A stretch of 64,000 nucleotides of DNA from JAHQVI01 sp963749875 (GCA_963749875.1 CAVVOX010000003.1:496001-560000); one strand, 5' to 3'; positions 40,963-49,565 are shown, counted from the first letter of the stretch. Notes: generated from the letters alone by a model not told the origin. Made by a program: numbers and translations.

Positions 40963-41718
40963 TTATAGCCCTGTATCTTCGAGATTGGAAGATGCGATGG
41001 AGAAGTCGGTTTGCGATGTTTGCTCGATCGCACCACCGAAATGATGCTGGAGTTCTAAGGCGAGCGCCTGGTCGAGATCGGCCATAGGCCGGGCATGTCC
41101 GAGGTCCGCAAGGCTCGTGACGCCCTGATCGCGAATGCCGCAAGGCGCGATCCCGTCATAATGGCTGAGATCCGGCGAGACATTGATGCTGACGCCGTGA
41201 AAGCTGACCCAGCGGCGGACCCGTATGCCAATGGCGGCGATTTTGTCCTCTGCCAGCAAGCCTTTCTCCGGACGCGCCACCCAAATGCCCGTCCGGCCCT
41301 CGCGGATATGTCCCTGAACGCCGAGGCGCGCGAGCGCGGCAATCACCCAATCCTCGATCCGGCGAACGAAGGCGCGCACATCCTTCCCGCGTTTCGTGAG
41401 GTTGAGCATGAGATAGACCACGCGCTGGCCGGGGCCGTGATAGGTATATTGGCCGCCGCGTCCCGTTTGAAAGACGGGGAAACGGCCGGGGTCCAGAAGA
41501 TCGCCGGGCTTGGCGCTCGTGCCGGCGGTATAGACGGGCGGATGCTCGACAAGCCAGACCCTTTCGGGGCCTCCTTCATGTCGAATGGCCTCGACCTGGC
41601 GCTCCATCGCGGCGACGGCGTCAGGGTAGGGCGTGAGACCGGGACTTATCTGCCACAGGACCGGCGATCGCGCATCCGGGCCGCCAAAATTTTTCTCGAG
41701 CGCCGCAAGCTTTACCAA
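40963..41718 (-). CDS. lipB: Octanoyl-ACP:protein N-octanoyltransferase LipB
   Basis: LipB moves octanoate from ACP to lipoyl domains, the first step of lipoate assembly. Motifs: VWLVEHPPVYTAGTSAK, QTGRGGQYTYHGPGQRVVYLML, the catalytic Lys region KIAAIGIRVRRWVSFHGVSINV, and IAPCGI with the thioester Cys. The 251-aa length is normal. The start is TTG 41718, supported by GGAG 9 nt upstream; no ATG precedes the conserved part. Confidence 0.93.
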   Translation of the reverse strand: MVKLAALEKNFGGPDARSPVLWQISPGLTPYPDAVAAMERQVEAIRHEGGPERVWLVEHPPVYTAGTSAKPGDLLDPGRFPVFQTGRGGQYTYHGPGQRVVYLMLNLTKRGKDVRAFVRRIEDWVIAALARLGVQGHIREGRTGIWVARPEKGLLAEDKIAAIGIRVRRWVSFHGVSINVSPDLSHYDGIAPCGIRDQGVTSLADLGHARPMADLDQALALELQHHFGGAIEQTSQTDFSIASSNLEDTGL

Positions 41719-41955
41719 ATCGAAACTCCGTTATGAGACATTCACGCATGTCAAGCGTTGGCGGTGCGGTCCGCAACGATCAAGCCCCGCGTACGTTGCG
41801 GCCGCCTGACCTCCTCAGCGCCATTTCCGGCGCGCATCGGGGCATGGCCTGCTTGCATTAGACCCCTCCCTTTGCTAAATGCTTCCGAACGCGCTGCGGT
41901 CATCGTGCTGGAGCATACGCCTTCAGGGCCGATGATGCCAGGCGCGCAATTTCGT

Positions 41956-42040
41956 GCGGTCGTGGCGGAACAGGTAGACGCGCAGCGTTGAGGTCGCTGT
42001 GGGGCAACCCGTGGAGGTTCGAGTCCTCTCGACCGCACCA
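41956..42040 (+). tRNA. tRNA-Leu (anticodon GAG), CCA encoded
   Basis: 85 nt. Acceptor stem GCGGTCG / CGACCGC, followed by A and the encoded CCA. Anticodon stem CAGCG/CGCTG encloses loop TTGAGGT with anticodon GAG. A long variable arm (TGGGGCAACCCGT) marks a class II tRNA. T arm GGAGG TTCGAGT CCTCT. It reads CUC and CUU leucine codons. Confidence 0.95.
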
Positions 42041-42085
42041 TTTTTGTTTGCGCGATGCCGCCCGCCAACCTATCGCGCGGTTTGC

Positions 42086-42113
42086 GGTTCGAGGATACTC
42101 CTCTCGACCGCAC
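42086..42113. repeat. Partial copy of the tRNA-Leu 3' end (att-like remnant)
   Basis: GGTTCGAG + TCCTCTCGACCGCAC repeats 42016-42038 of the tRNA exactly, apart from a 5-nt insertion (GATAC). Such 3'-end copies are what integrases leave at attachment sites. It ends one base before the TA that flanks the insertion sequence. No integrase gene is present nearby. Confidence 0.6.
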
Positions 42114-42115
42114 TA

Positions 42116-42958
42116 GAGTCCGTGGACAATTATCTCAGTGCGATCACGATAGCGGCAAGGTTGATCGTGGCTTTGTAGCTCAGGTCTGTTTTGTCGTATC
42201 GCATATTCACGGATCGAAAGTCTTTGATTTTGCTAAAGTAATTCTCGATGAGATGACGCCACCGATATTTGACCCGATCGTGCGGGATCGGCTGTTTTCG
42301 ATCCGCTTTTGATGGAATGACGGCCTCCGCTTCGCGCCTCTCCAGCTCGTCTCGTATAGCGTTATTGTCGAAGGCTTTGTCGCCGAGCAGAGCCTCAAAT
42401 GTCAGTCCCCCGATAAGGTCCGAGGCACCGATGCTGTCATGGCGCTGCCCTGGCCACAAGGAAAAGCGCACGAGATTGCCCAAGGCATCGACCAGCGCCA
42501 AAATCTTCGTTGTCAGGCCGCCTTTTGAGCGGCCGATGGCCTGATCGAGAGTCCCCCTTTTGCGCCGCTTGCCTTCTGATGCACGCTAACGATCGTTCCG
42601 TCGATGAGGATATATTCGAAATCGGGCTCTCCGGACAAGGCATTGAAAATGCGATCGAAAACACCGGCCATCGCCCAACGGCGAAACCGCCGGAAGATGC
42701 TGTTCCAAGCCCCAAAGCCAGATGGCAAATCCCGCCAGGGTGCGCCGGTACGAACGCGCCACAGCACGGCTTCGAGAAACAGCCGGTTATCCCGAGCCGT
42801 CACACCGCAATCGCTCGCCTTGCCCGGCAAGAGCGGAGCGATAACACTCCATTGAGAATCCGAAAGCACGAAGCGTTCCCAGCGCATGCAAACCTCCCAA
42901 AAGGAAGTTTGAATCACTGTTCGAGGAAAATGTGAATCCCTTGATTGTCCACGGGCCC
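42116..42958 (-). mobile_element. IS5-family (IS427-like) insertion sequence, 843 bp
   Basis: Terminal inverted repeats GAGTCCGTGGACAAT (left) and GGGCCCGTGGACAAT (right, reverse complement) differ at two positions. Both ends are flanked by TA (42114-42115 and 42959-42960), consistent with a 2-bp target duplication. It encodes one frameshifted DDE transposase on the minus strand. The length and two-frame structure fit the IS427 group. Confidence 0.88.
42130..42887 (-). CDS. IS5/IS427-type transposase made by -1 frameshift
   Basis: Two overlapping frames. The first (from ATG 42887, GGGAGG upstream) starts RWERFVLSDSQWSVIAPLLP and holds the first catalytic Asp in LIDGTIVSVHQKA. The second frame continues KILALVDALGNLVRF with the second Asp in LLGDKAFDN and the Glu in HLIENYFSKIK. 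They join at GCAAAAGGGGGAC (about 42555-42560 on the complement), where a -1 slip gives AKGGTLDQAIGRSKGGLTTK. This is the usual programmed frameshift of the group. All three DDE residues are present, so the element may be active. Confidence 0.88.
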
Positions 42959-43162
42959 TAAATTCCCCTTCAAAATGAAGCCCTTCACAAATTGTTGACC
43001 CATTGGCGGCCAAGCGCGCAACTGAGCCCGCTTACAGGACCTTACGGCACAGATTGCGACAATTCCTGCTGGAACCTTATCCACGAACCCGTTGTTTTAC
43101 GCTCAGGTATAGGCAGTCGCTTCCCACAGGCTGCCGAAATCCAATGAAAGGAGAATTTCCGG

Positions 43163-43582
43163 ATGAACTTTGTCAAGACAATCGGCGCTGCAAGTCTTAT
43201 GGGCGCGGCGTTCGCCCTCACTCCGCTTCCGGCGAGTCCGTCTGCTCAGGCTATGCCGAATATCCTGGAGCAGGCACAGCTCGCTCCGAACCACGACGCG
43301 ACTTTACAGAGGGTCGCTCGCGACCGCCGTTGGGGCCGTCATGGCAGCGATTGGCGCCGCCGGCATTGGCGCCGTAATCATCACCGCTATGATGACGACT
43401 GGAATCCGGGCGCTTATATCGCACTTGGCATTCTCGGCGCTCTGGTAAACCAGGGGCTGAGCGAAAGCGAAGCCAGGTCGGCGATGCAGCGCTGTGACGA
43501 CCGTTTCCGCTCCTTCGAGCTGGATACGGGTCTTTACACGACTTATGGCGGCGAGAAGAGGCTTTGCCCCTATCTCCGCTAA
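43163..43582 (+). CDS. BA14K-type secreted protein
   Basis: A 139-aa protein with a signal peptide (cleavage near AQAMP), a basic Arg/Trp/His-rich stretch (RRWGRHGSDWRRRHWRRNHHRYDDD), a hydrophobic segment (AYIALGILGALVNQG) and the family signature CDDRFRSFELDTGLYTTYGG..RLCPYL at the C terminus. BA14K proteins are surface/periplasmic, immunoreactive in Brucella, and lectin-like in some reports. AAAGGAGA precedes the ATG, and a strong terminator follows, so it is a single-gene unit. Confidence 0.82.
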   Translation: MNFVKTIGAASLMGAAFALTPLPASPSAQAMPNILEQAQLAPNHDATLQRVARDRRWGRHGSDWRRRHWRRNHHRYDDDWNPGAYIALGILGALVNQGLSESEARSAMQRCDDRFRSFELDTGLYTTYGGEKRLCPYLR

Positions 43583-43600
43583 TATCGTCTCGTAAGACGG

Positions 43601-43628
43601 AAAAGGCTGGCGTGAAGCCAGCCTTTTT
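43601..43628 (+). terminator. Rho-independent terminator
   Basis: AAAAGGCTGGC, loop GTGAA, GCCAGCCTTTTT. It lies 18 nt after the BA14K gene and also 24 nt past the end of the convergent HesB gene, so it may serve both. Confidence 0.92.
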
Positions 43629-43651
43629 CATGTTGGAACGGGATTGACCGC

Positions 43652-44026
43652 TCAGTTCGTGGCGTCAAGTTGCGCTGGATTGATGGAAACCGATTCACCG
43701 CAGCCGCAGGCGCTCGTCTCGTTCGGGTTATGGAAAACGAAGCCGGAATTCAGCTTCTCGGTCTTATAGTCCATCTGCGTCCCGAGCAGGAACAGAATGG
43801 CCTTGGGCTCGATGAAGATCCGGACGCCGTTATCCTCCACCACCTCCTCATTCGGAGCCTGCTCGCTGGCATATTCCATCGTATATTCCATGCCTGCGCA
43901 GCCGCCTTTTTTTACGCCGACGCGCAAGCCCGCGACCGGCGTCGGGCTTCCTGCCATGATCTGCCGCACGCGCTCAGCGGCGGCGTCGGTCAAGGTCATC
44001 ACTTTCGGGCGTTCGCGGAGAGCCAT
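43652..44026 (-). CDS. HesB/IscA-family iron-sulfur carrier (SufA/ErpA-like)
   Basis: A 124-aa A-type carrier that accepts and hands on Fe-S clusters. The three cluster-binding cysteines are visible: GLRVGVKKGGCAGMEYTM and the C-terminal ACGCGESV. The family signature LGTQMDYKTEKLNSGFVFHNPN is intact. The usual suf operon neighbours are not next to it, so the exact role (SufA-, IscA- or ErpA-like) is open. Confidence 0.9.
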   Translation of the reverse strand: MALRERPKVMTLTDAAAERVRQIMAGSPTPVAGLRVGVKKGGCAGMEYTMEYASEQAPNEEVVEDNGVRIFIEPKAILFLLGTQMDYKTEKLNSGFVFHNPNETSACGCGESVSINPAQLDATN

Positions 44027-44243
44027 AGCTTACCTCTTGCGTTCACACCAATATGTGCGTCCTCGTGGGATAAATGCAAGTCCGACCATAATTTGGTATG
44101 CATTGCGCCAGCGAATGACCAGCATCCCGTTTTTGCATAGCTGAACCATTGGCGGGACTGACAGTTTAGGTGCTAAGTTTTTACTATCTACCAAAGTCGA
44201 TGCGCCGGAATTAACCTGCTCCCGCGCCCAGCAGCGATCACAA

Positions 44244-45191
44244 ATGGCAAATGCCGTCCCCACCGCCGCCAATCCGAACGGCGCCAAATCCAGCGACTCC
44301 CCGCTTTTGGGCATGGCGGCGGCCATGGTCGCATTCTTTGCGCTTGCCGTGATGACATTATGCGCCAAGCTGCTCAGCGAGACGCATCATGTCATAGACA
44401 TCGCCTTCTGGCGCAATCTCATCGCCCTACTGCCATTCGCGGTGACGATTATGCTGCTCGGCCGGTGGGACACGCTGAAGATCCGTAGCTCTCCGCGTGT
44501 GCTGATCATCCGCTCGTTGGTGGGCACGCTGAATCTCCTGCTGGTTTTCGGCGCGTTCTCGCTGCTGCCGATGGCCAACGCCACGGCGCTGGTCTTCACC
44601 TCGTCGCTGTTTACGCCGATCCTCGGCTTTTTCGCTCTCGGCGAGCGCGTCGGCCCCTATCGGTGGGGCGCGGTGGCCGTCGGATTTGTCGGCGTGCTCA
44701 TCGTCGCGCAGCCGGGTGGCGAAAGCGGCTGGAACATGCTCGGCGTAAGCATGGGGCTTCTGGCGGCCTTTGTGGTTTCCACATTGGGCCTGATGCTGCG
44801 CTTCCTTGGCCGGAGCGAGTCGCCTGAGACCGTGACCTTCTATTTCCTGCTGATCGGCGCGCTAATGGTCACGCCGGCTATGCCGTTCGTTGCGACAGCG
44901 CCGACGGTCGGCGAGATTATTCCGCTCGTGGGGCTTGGCCTGTCGGGCGCCGCAATGCAGCTCTTCATGTCGGTGGCATTCAAATATGCGCCCGCCGCGC
45001 TCGTCTCGCCCTTCAACTACACGCAGATCATCTGGGCCACGCTGTTCGGCTGGGCGGTGTTCGACGACTGGCCAACCGCGAATATCTTGGCTGGCTCGGC
45101 GGTCATCATCGCCGCCAGCCTCATCGTCCTGCTCCGCGAACGTCATCTCGCGCGGAAGGGCCAGCTCGCGCGGGCAGGCGCCGGGGAATAG
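44244..45191 (+). CDS. DMT-superfamily (EamA) transporter
   Basis: A 315-aa protein with about ten helices in two EamA repeats (NLIALLPFAVTIM... LVFTSSLFTPILGFFALGERVG; FNYTQIIWATLFGWAVFDDWP). Typical of RhaT/EamA-like metabolite exporters in alphaproteobacteria. The N terminus is a short cytoplasmic tail. Substrate unknown. It converges with ettA (24 nt between stops). Confidence 0.88.
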   Translation: MANAVPTAANPNGAKSSDSPLLGMAAAMVAFFALAVMTLCAKLLSETHHVIDIAFWRNLIALLPFAVTIMLLGRWDTLKIRSSPRVLIIRSLVGTLNLLLVFGAFSLLPMANATALVFTSSLFTPILGFFALGERVGPYRWGAVAVGFVGVLIVAQPGGESGWNMLGVSMGLLAAFVVSTLGLMLRFLGRSESPETVTFYFLLIGALMVTPAMPFVATAPTVGEIIPLVGLGLSGAAMQLFMSVAFKYAPAALVSPFNYTQIIWATLFGWAVFDDWPTANILAGSAVIIAASLIVLLRERHLARKGQLARAGAGE

Positions 45192-45215
45192 AGAAGCGCG
45201 GCGCATGCTGGCGAT

Positions 45216-46874
45216 CTAGGCGCGCTCGAACCGCCGGAAGGTGACGCGATGCGGCTCGACGGCGGCATCGCCGAGGCGCTGGCGTTTGTCCTCCTCGTAA
45301 GCCTCGAAATTGCCCTCGAACCACTCGACATGGCTGTCGCCCTCGAAGGCAAGGATGTGCGTCGCGATGCGGTCCAGAAAGAAGCGATCATGGGTGATGA
45401 TCACGGCGCAGCCGGGGAAGTCTTCCAGTGCGGCTTCGAGCGAGGACAGCGTCTCGACATCGAGGTCGTTGGTCGGCTCGTCGAGCAGCATCAGATTGCC
45501 GCCCTCTTTGAGCATCTTCGCCAGATGCACGCGGTTCCGCTCGCCACCCGAGAGCTGCCCGACCTTCTTCTGCTGATCCGGCCCGCGGAAATTGAACCAG
45601 CCGCAATAGGCGCGGCTCGGCACTTCCCTCTTCCCGAGCATGATCATGTCGTTGCCGCCCGAAATTTCCTCCCAGACGTTCTTCTTCGAATCGAGCGCAT
45701 CGCGCGACTGATCGACATAGCCGAGCTTGACCGTCTCGCCGATGCGGATGCTGCCGCTATCCGGCTCCTCCTGCCCGACGATCATACGGAACAAAGTGGT
45801 CTTGCCCGCGCCGTTCGGACCGATCACCCCGACGATGCCGCCTGGCGGCAAACGGAAGCTCAGATCGTCTATCAGCAGCCTGTCGCCAAAGCCCTTGGCC
45901 AGATGTTCCGCTTCGATAACCACGCCGCCAAGCCGCTGGCCGGGCGGAATGGTGATCTGGGCCTTGCCCGTCTGCTCGCGCCCGGCCTGATCGGCAAGCT
46001 GCTCATAGGCCTTGATGCGCGCCTTCGATTTCGCTTGCCGCGCTTTCGGGCTCGCTCTGATCCACTCCAGTTCGCGCGCCAGCGTGCGCAGCTTGGCCTC
46101 TTCCTCGCGGCCCTCCTGCTCGAGGCGCTTCGCTTTCTGCTCGAGCCAGCTTGAATAATTGCCTTTGTACGGAATGCCCTGGCCGCGATCGAGTTCGAGC
46201 GTCCATTCGGTGAGATTGTCGAGGAAATAGCGGTCATGGGTGACGAGAATGACGCAGCCGGGGTAATCCTTGAGATAGCGTTCGAGCCAGGCGACGCTCT
46301 CCGCATCAAGGTGATTGGTCGGCTCGTCGAGCATCAGAATGTCGGGCTTCGACAGCAGCAGGCGGCAGAGCGCCACGCGCCGCCTCTCGCCGCCCGAGAG
46401 CGACGAGACCTCGGCATCGCCTGGCGGGCAGCGCAGGGCGTCCATCGCCTGCTCGACCTGCGCATCGAGGTCCCAAAGGTTCTGTGCGTCGATAATGTCC
46501 TGGAGCCGCGCCATCTCCTCGGCGGTCTCGTCGGAATAATTCATCGCAAGCTCGTTATAGCGGTCGAGCATCGCCTTCTTCTCGGCGACGCCTTCCATGG
46601 CGTTGCCCATCACATCCTTCGACGGGTCGAGCTGCGGCTCTTGCGGCAGATAGCCGACCTTGACGCCTTCTGCCGCCCACGCCTCGCCGGTAAATTCGGT
46701 ATCCTGCCCGGCCATGATGCGCAGGAGCGTCGATTTGCCCGCCCCGTTGATGCCGACGACGCCGATCTTGGCGCCGGGCAGAAAGGACAGGCTGACGTCT
46801 TTCAAAACCTGTTTCCCGCCGGGAAAGGTTTTTGAGAGACGTTGAAGCGTATAGACATATTGAACAGCAACCAT
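45216..46874 (-). CDS. ettA: Energy-dependent translational throttle protein EttA (ABC-F)
   Basis: A 552-aa protein with two ABC domains and no membrane part. Walker A: GINGAGKST and GPNGAGKTT. Signatures: LSGGERRRVAL and LSGGERNRVHL. Walker B: ILMLDEPTNHL and LMLLDEPTNDL. It binds the ribosomal E site and gates elongation by ATP/ADP ratio. The arm region (EWIRASPKARQAKSKARI) is characteristic of EttA among ABC-F proteins. ATG 46874 gives the standard N terminus (VAVQYVYTLQRLSKTFPGGK); a GTG four codons upstream is possible. Confidence 0.93.
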   Translation of the reverse strand: MVAVQYVYTLQRLSKTFPGGKQVLKDVSLSFLPGAKIGVVGINGAGKSTLLRIMAGQDTEFTGEAWAAEGVKVGYLPQEPQLDPSKDVMGNAMEGVAEKKAMLDRYNELAMNYSDETAEEMARLQDIIDAQNLWDLDAQVEQAMDALRCPPGDAEVSSLSGGERRRVALCRLLLSKPDILMLDEPTNHLDAESVAWLERYLKDYPGCVILVTHDRYFLDNLTEWTLELDRGQGIPYKGNYSSWLEQKAKRLEQEGREEEAKLRTLARELEWIRASPKARQAKSKARIKAYEQLADQAGREQTGKAQITIPPGQRLGGVVIEAEHLAKGFGDRLLIDDLSFRLPPGGIVGVIGPNGAGKTTLFRMIVGQEEPDSGSIRIGETVKLGYVDQSRDALDSKKNVWEEISGGNDMIMLGKREVPSRAYCGWFNFRGPDQQKKVGQLSGGERNRVHLAKMLKEGGNLMLLDEPTNDLDVETLSSLEAALEDFPGCAVIITHDRFFLDRIATHILAFEGDSHVEWFEGNFEAYEEDKRQRLGDAAVEPHRVTFRRFERA

Positions 46875-46994
46875 GGGCACCGTCACAGTGTTTTAGGGGA
46901 TTTAGAGCGGTTTTAGACTTGTCGGCGTCCGACCTCAAGGGCGGTCTGTGGGAGCGGCGAAATGATCCGGATCGCAGGAAGCCGATCTTATGGG

Positions 46995-48032
46995 TCAAGG
47001 ATCGACGAATGCGAAACGGATCGAGTCCTTGATCTGCGGCAATCCCGCCTCGTGCAGGAAGTCCCGTGTGAGCTGCATGAAGGCCGCGCGTCTTTGCGCC
47101 TCGGGGACGTGCGATCGCAGGATCGCCTGGATGCGCCGCAGCATGCTCAGAGCGAAGAACATGTCGCCGCCATCGAATGCCTCGCCGAGAAAATCGCTCA
47201 TCGTCTGGGGGATGGGCAGACGCGGACGGGATGACGGGGCTTCCTTGCCGCTTCGCTCCACGCAAATGGGCAGAAGCAGCTCACCGGCCGCAGCCAGGCT
47301 CTCACCAATGATCATGTGGATTTCCGGCAGGGCGAGCCGCCGCCCGGCGTCCGGCCGGGAGAGTATCGTATCAAAGGCATCGGAGAGAGCCAGCTTTGCC
47401 GAGCGCATATGGAGATCGACGATCAGCGCGGTCACCTTCGGATCCAGGATCTGACGCCCGTGGAGATATCGGGATGCGGAACGTCCTTCATCGATCGTCG
47501 CGGGCGCCCCGTCAGTCTCCGGGGGCAGCCAGCGCCAGACAAGCACCGGGTCGGCGATGTTTTTGAGCTGGCGCTCGCCTATTGGCAGCAAATCTTCGCC
47601 GAGTGAGTTTTTCGTCTGTATATAGATGCTGTGCGAAAGGCAAATTCCGCCGGGTGGGGCAATTTCTTCCAGACGGACGGCAACATTTATGCCTTCTCCG
47701 TGGATATCGTCTCTTTCCTGAACAATATCGCCAAGATTTGCCCCCATTCTGAAGTTTATTTGAACATCGGTGGGGGCGGATGTTTCGCGCTTGGCCATCA
47801 GGCGCTGGACGTCGACGGCGAATTTGACCGCATTTAAGGCGCTGCTGAAGGCGAGAAGCGATCCATCGCCCATGAGCCGGACAACCCGACCCTGATATTG
47901 TGCAATGGCGGGAGCTATGACTTCGTCCTGGAGGCGGTTCAGTTCAGCGAGAGTTCCAAGCTCGTTCTGACCGATGAGAATGCTGTAGTTCGCAATGTCC
48001 GCTGCGACGATTGCGGCCAATCTCCGCTCCAT
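46995..48032 (-). CDS. Class III adenylate/guanylate cyclase with unknown C-terminal extension
   Basis: A 345-aa soluble protein. The cyclase homology domain (about residues 1-165) opens MERRLAAIVAADIANYSILI, with both metal-binding Asp present (AADIANYS and RLMGDGSLLAF) and the Asn/Arg pair in NVAVRLEEIA. It should therefore be catalytically competent, most likely making cAMP. The last 170 residues (SRYLHGRQILDPKV onward) match nothing I recognise; many relatives have TPR there, this one does not clearly. ATG 48032 has AGAGGAAG upstream and gives the standard N terminus. It is divergent from a Crp-like gene. Confidence 0.85.
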   Translation of the reverse strand: MERRLAAIVAADIANYSILIGQNELGTLAELNRLQDEVIAPAIAQYQGRVVRLMGDGSLLAFSSALNAVKFAVDVQRLMAKRETSAPTDVQINFRMGANLGDIVQERDDIHGEGINVAVRLEEIAPPGGICLSHSIYIQTKNSLGEDLLPIGERQLKNIADPVLVWRWLPPETDGAPATIDEGRSASRYLHGRQILDPKVTALIVDLHMRSAKLALSDAFDTILSRPDAGRRLALPEIHMIIGESLAAAGELLLPICVERSGKEAPSSRPRLPIPQTMSDFLGEAFDGGDMFFALSMLRRIQAILRSHVPEAQRRAAFMQLTRDFLHEAGLPQIKDSIRFAFVDP

Positions 48033-48072
48033 AGCTTCCTCTGAGGACTGATGACGAATGTGAAAAAGCGTG

Positions 48073-48082
48073 CGAGCGCTCG
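48073..48082. promoter_or_regulatory. Perfect 10-bp palindrome between cyclase and Crp-like genes
   Basis: CGAGCGCTCG lies 41 nt upstream of the cyclase start in the 212-nt divergent promoter region. A possible operator for the local Crp-like protein; it does not match the E. coli TGTGA-N6-TCACA site. Confidence 0.25.
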
Positions 48083-48244
48083 TAATGACTAAACCACTGG
48101 TTGCAGAAATCAATCTTCTCGACTTGATGTCAACCAAAAATATGAGAATGTACCTGTGTGATATCCGGGCGGGGGTGGAATTGGGTTTATTTTCCGGCAT
48201 GGCTGCAGATGAGACACGACATGCGCCTCAGGGCACTAGGGGAT

Positions 48245-48961
48245 ATGAATATGCGCAACGAGAACTTCGAGCGGAGTAGATTTCCGCTTCGTCAGATTCC
48301 GCTTCTGGAATCCGTCTCAAAAGAAACGCTCAGATTGATTGAGCGGAATGCGAAACTGCTCAGCTTCAAAAAGGGGCAGGAGATCGTCGAGCGCTCGGAG
48401 GATATGAGCGACGTCTTCATTCTGCTGTCCGGCCTTGCGCGTGTGATTATCATCTCCGCGAGCGGGAAGGCGGTGAACTTCCGCCGCATCGATCCCGGCG
48501 ACATCTTCGGGGAGTTCTCGGCCATCGACGGAAAGAAACGGTCGGCCTCGGTCGAGGTTATGGAGCCGTGCACCGCGCTGTGTATGCGCTCGGCATTCTT
48601 CCGTGAGCTGATGGAACGTGACCCCGCCTTCATGAATGCGGTTTTGAACCATCTGGTGTCCCTGCTCCGGGGTCTGACGTCCCGCATCGTTGAGTTCAGC
48701 ACGCTGGCCGTGGCCAATCGCATTCAGAGCGAGATCCTGCGTATGGCCCGGAGCTCCGTCAATGGGAGCGGGGTCCCCGAAATAAGTCCCGTACCGACGC
48801 ATTCCGAAATTGCCGGCCGGATCAGCACCCATCGGGAGGCCGTCTCGCGGGAGATCACTCGCCTGAAGAATTTGGGCATCATCGAACGGCGCGGCCGTGC
48901 GCTGATCGTGAAGGATGTCTCCCGGCTGGAGCGCATGGTCCATGACGCCACCGGCGAGTAG
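48245..48961 (+). CDS. Crp/Fnr-family transcription regulator with cyclic-nucleotide signature
   Basis: A 238-aa protein. The cNMP-binding beta-barrel holds GDIFGEFSAIDGKKRSASVE, which matches the phosphate-binding cassette (G-E...R-S-A). A long dimer helix (AFMNAVLNHLVSLLRGLTSRI) follows, and a winged helix-turn-helix (THSEIAGRISTHREAVSREITRLKNLGIIERRG). There is no N-terminal Cys cluster, so it is not an FNR oxygen sensor. Start ATG 48245 is chosen to begin just before the conserved barrel; upstream in-frame starts exist to 48158. It is divergent from the cyclase, which could supply its ligand. Confidence 0.88.
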   Translation: MNMRNENFERSRFPLRQIPLLESVSKETLRLIERNAKLLSFKKGQEIVERSEDMSDVFILLSGLARVIIISASGKAVNFRRIDPGDIFGEFSAIDGKKRSASVEVMEPCTALCMRSAFFRELMERDPAFMNAVLNHLVSLLRGLTSRIVEFSTLAVANRIQSEILRMARSSVNGSGVPEISPVPTHSEIAGRISTHREAVSREITRLKNLGIIERRGRALIVKDVSRLERMVHDATGE

Positions 48962-49432
48962 TGTGGACGCAGCTCGGCCCGTGGTTGTAATTGCAAAAAT
49001 GTCACAACCGTTCTGCAATGGCGCAAGTTGTGTCGAATCGCACTTCACACGCACAGCGATCGTGGTAATGTTGGCTCAACAATAAGAAACGCAAATCAGA
49101 ATACACGACGAGGTTAGACGGGGCGCGACAAAGTATCCAGTAGGTTAATTTAAGCGCCATATTTCCATAATTGATTTTGTATAGAGTAATTAAGGGGTGT
49201 CGTTAGAAATTAATGGGCGGCTTGCGGCTATGCGGAATGGCCCGTGGCAAAAACGTTTCAGATTTGGCCTGTTATATTTTGGGTCAGTGATTTTAAGCCC
49301 GTTCGTTTACTTGCCTGCCCCGTCCGTGATTTTGATATTTCTCAGAGTTGCGGAAAAGCACCACTCGAAATTGGCGGGTTCGCCCGCTGAAATTGAGTGT
49401 AATACCTCCCGGTAGTAGCATCCTTGTGAATT
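48962..49432. other. Intergenic region with an apparent orphan transcript
   Basis: An AT-rich stretch of about 470 nt between the Crp-like gene and the strong terminator at 49433. There are inverted GGTTGT/ACAACC arms near 48980-49010. Candidate -35/-10 elements (TTGATTT, TATAGAGT) lie near 49170-49190. Either the crp mRNA has a very long 3' end or a separate small RNA or small protein is encoded here. Confidence 0.35.
49230..49415 (+). CDS. Possible small membrane protein (61 aa)
   Basis: A frame with a basic N terminus (RNGPWQKRFRF) and a hydrophobic span (GLLYFGSVILSPFVYLPAPSVILIFL), stopping 18 nt before a strong terminator. It has no clear Shine-Dalgarno and AT content unlike the neighbours. 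It may be chance. Confidence 0.22.
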   Translation: MRNGPWQKRFRFGLLYFGSVILSPFVYLPAPSVILIFLRVAEKHHSKLAGSPAEIECNTSR

Positions 49433-49462
49433 GGCTCCCCTTCATCGAAGGGGAGCCTTTTT
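49433..49462 (+). terminator. Strong Rho-independent terminator
   Basis: GGCTCCCCTTC, 3-nt loop, GAAGGGGAGCC, TTTTT: an 11-bp perfect stem with a T run on the plus strand. It lies about 470 nt after the last plus-strand gene. Confidence 0.92.
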
Positions 49463-49475
49463 CCGTTTGAGCGGT

Positions 49476-49559
49476 TTGATCTATTTCGAAAGATAAGCGC
49501 AACTGTTCCCGCGTCCATCTCCGCCTTCGCGGGGACATGCTTGGACGAGCGTTGCGCTA
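49476..49559. repeat. Repeat module B only (partial copy 5)
   Basis: From TTGATCTATTTC through the nested hairpin to CTA; module A is absent. One arm base differs (ATCTCCGCC). It ends 6 nt before the mutL stop, so here the CTA is not used as a stop codon. Confidence 0.85.
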
Positions 49560-49565
49560 GGCGGG

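Noticed and set aside
41758..41991. 77-codon plus-strand frame running into the tRNA gene
   Set aside because: It overlaps tRNA-Leu and has no ribosome binding site or recognisable feature.
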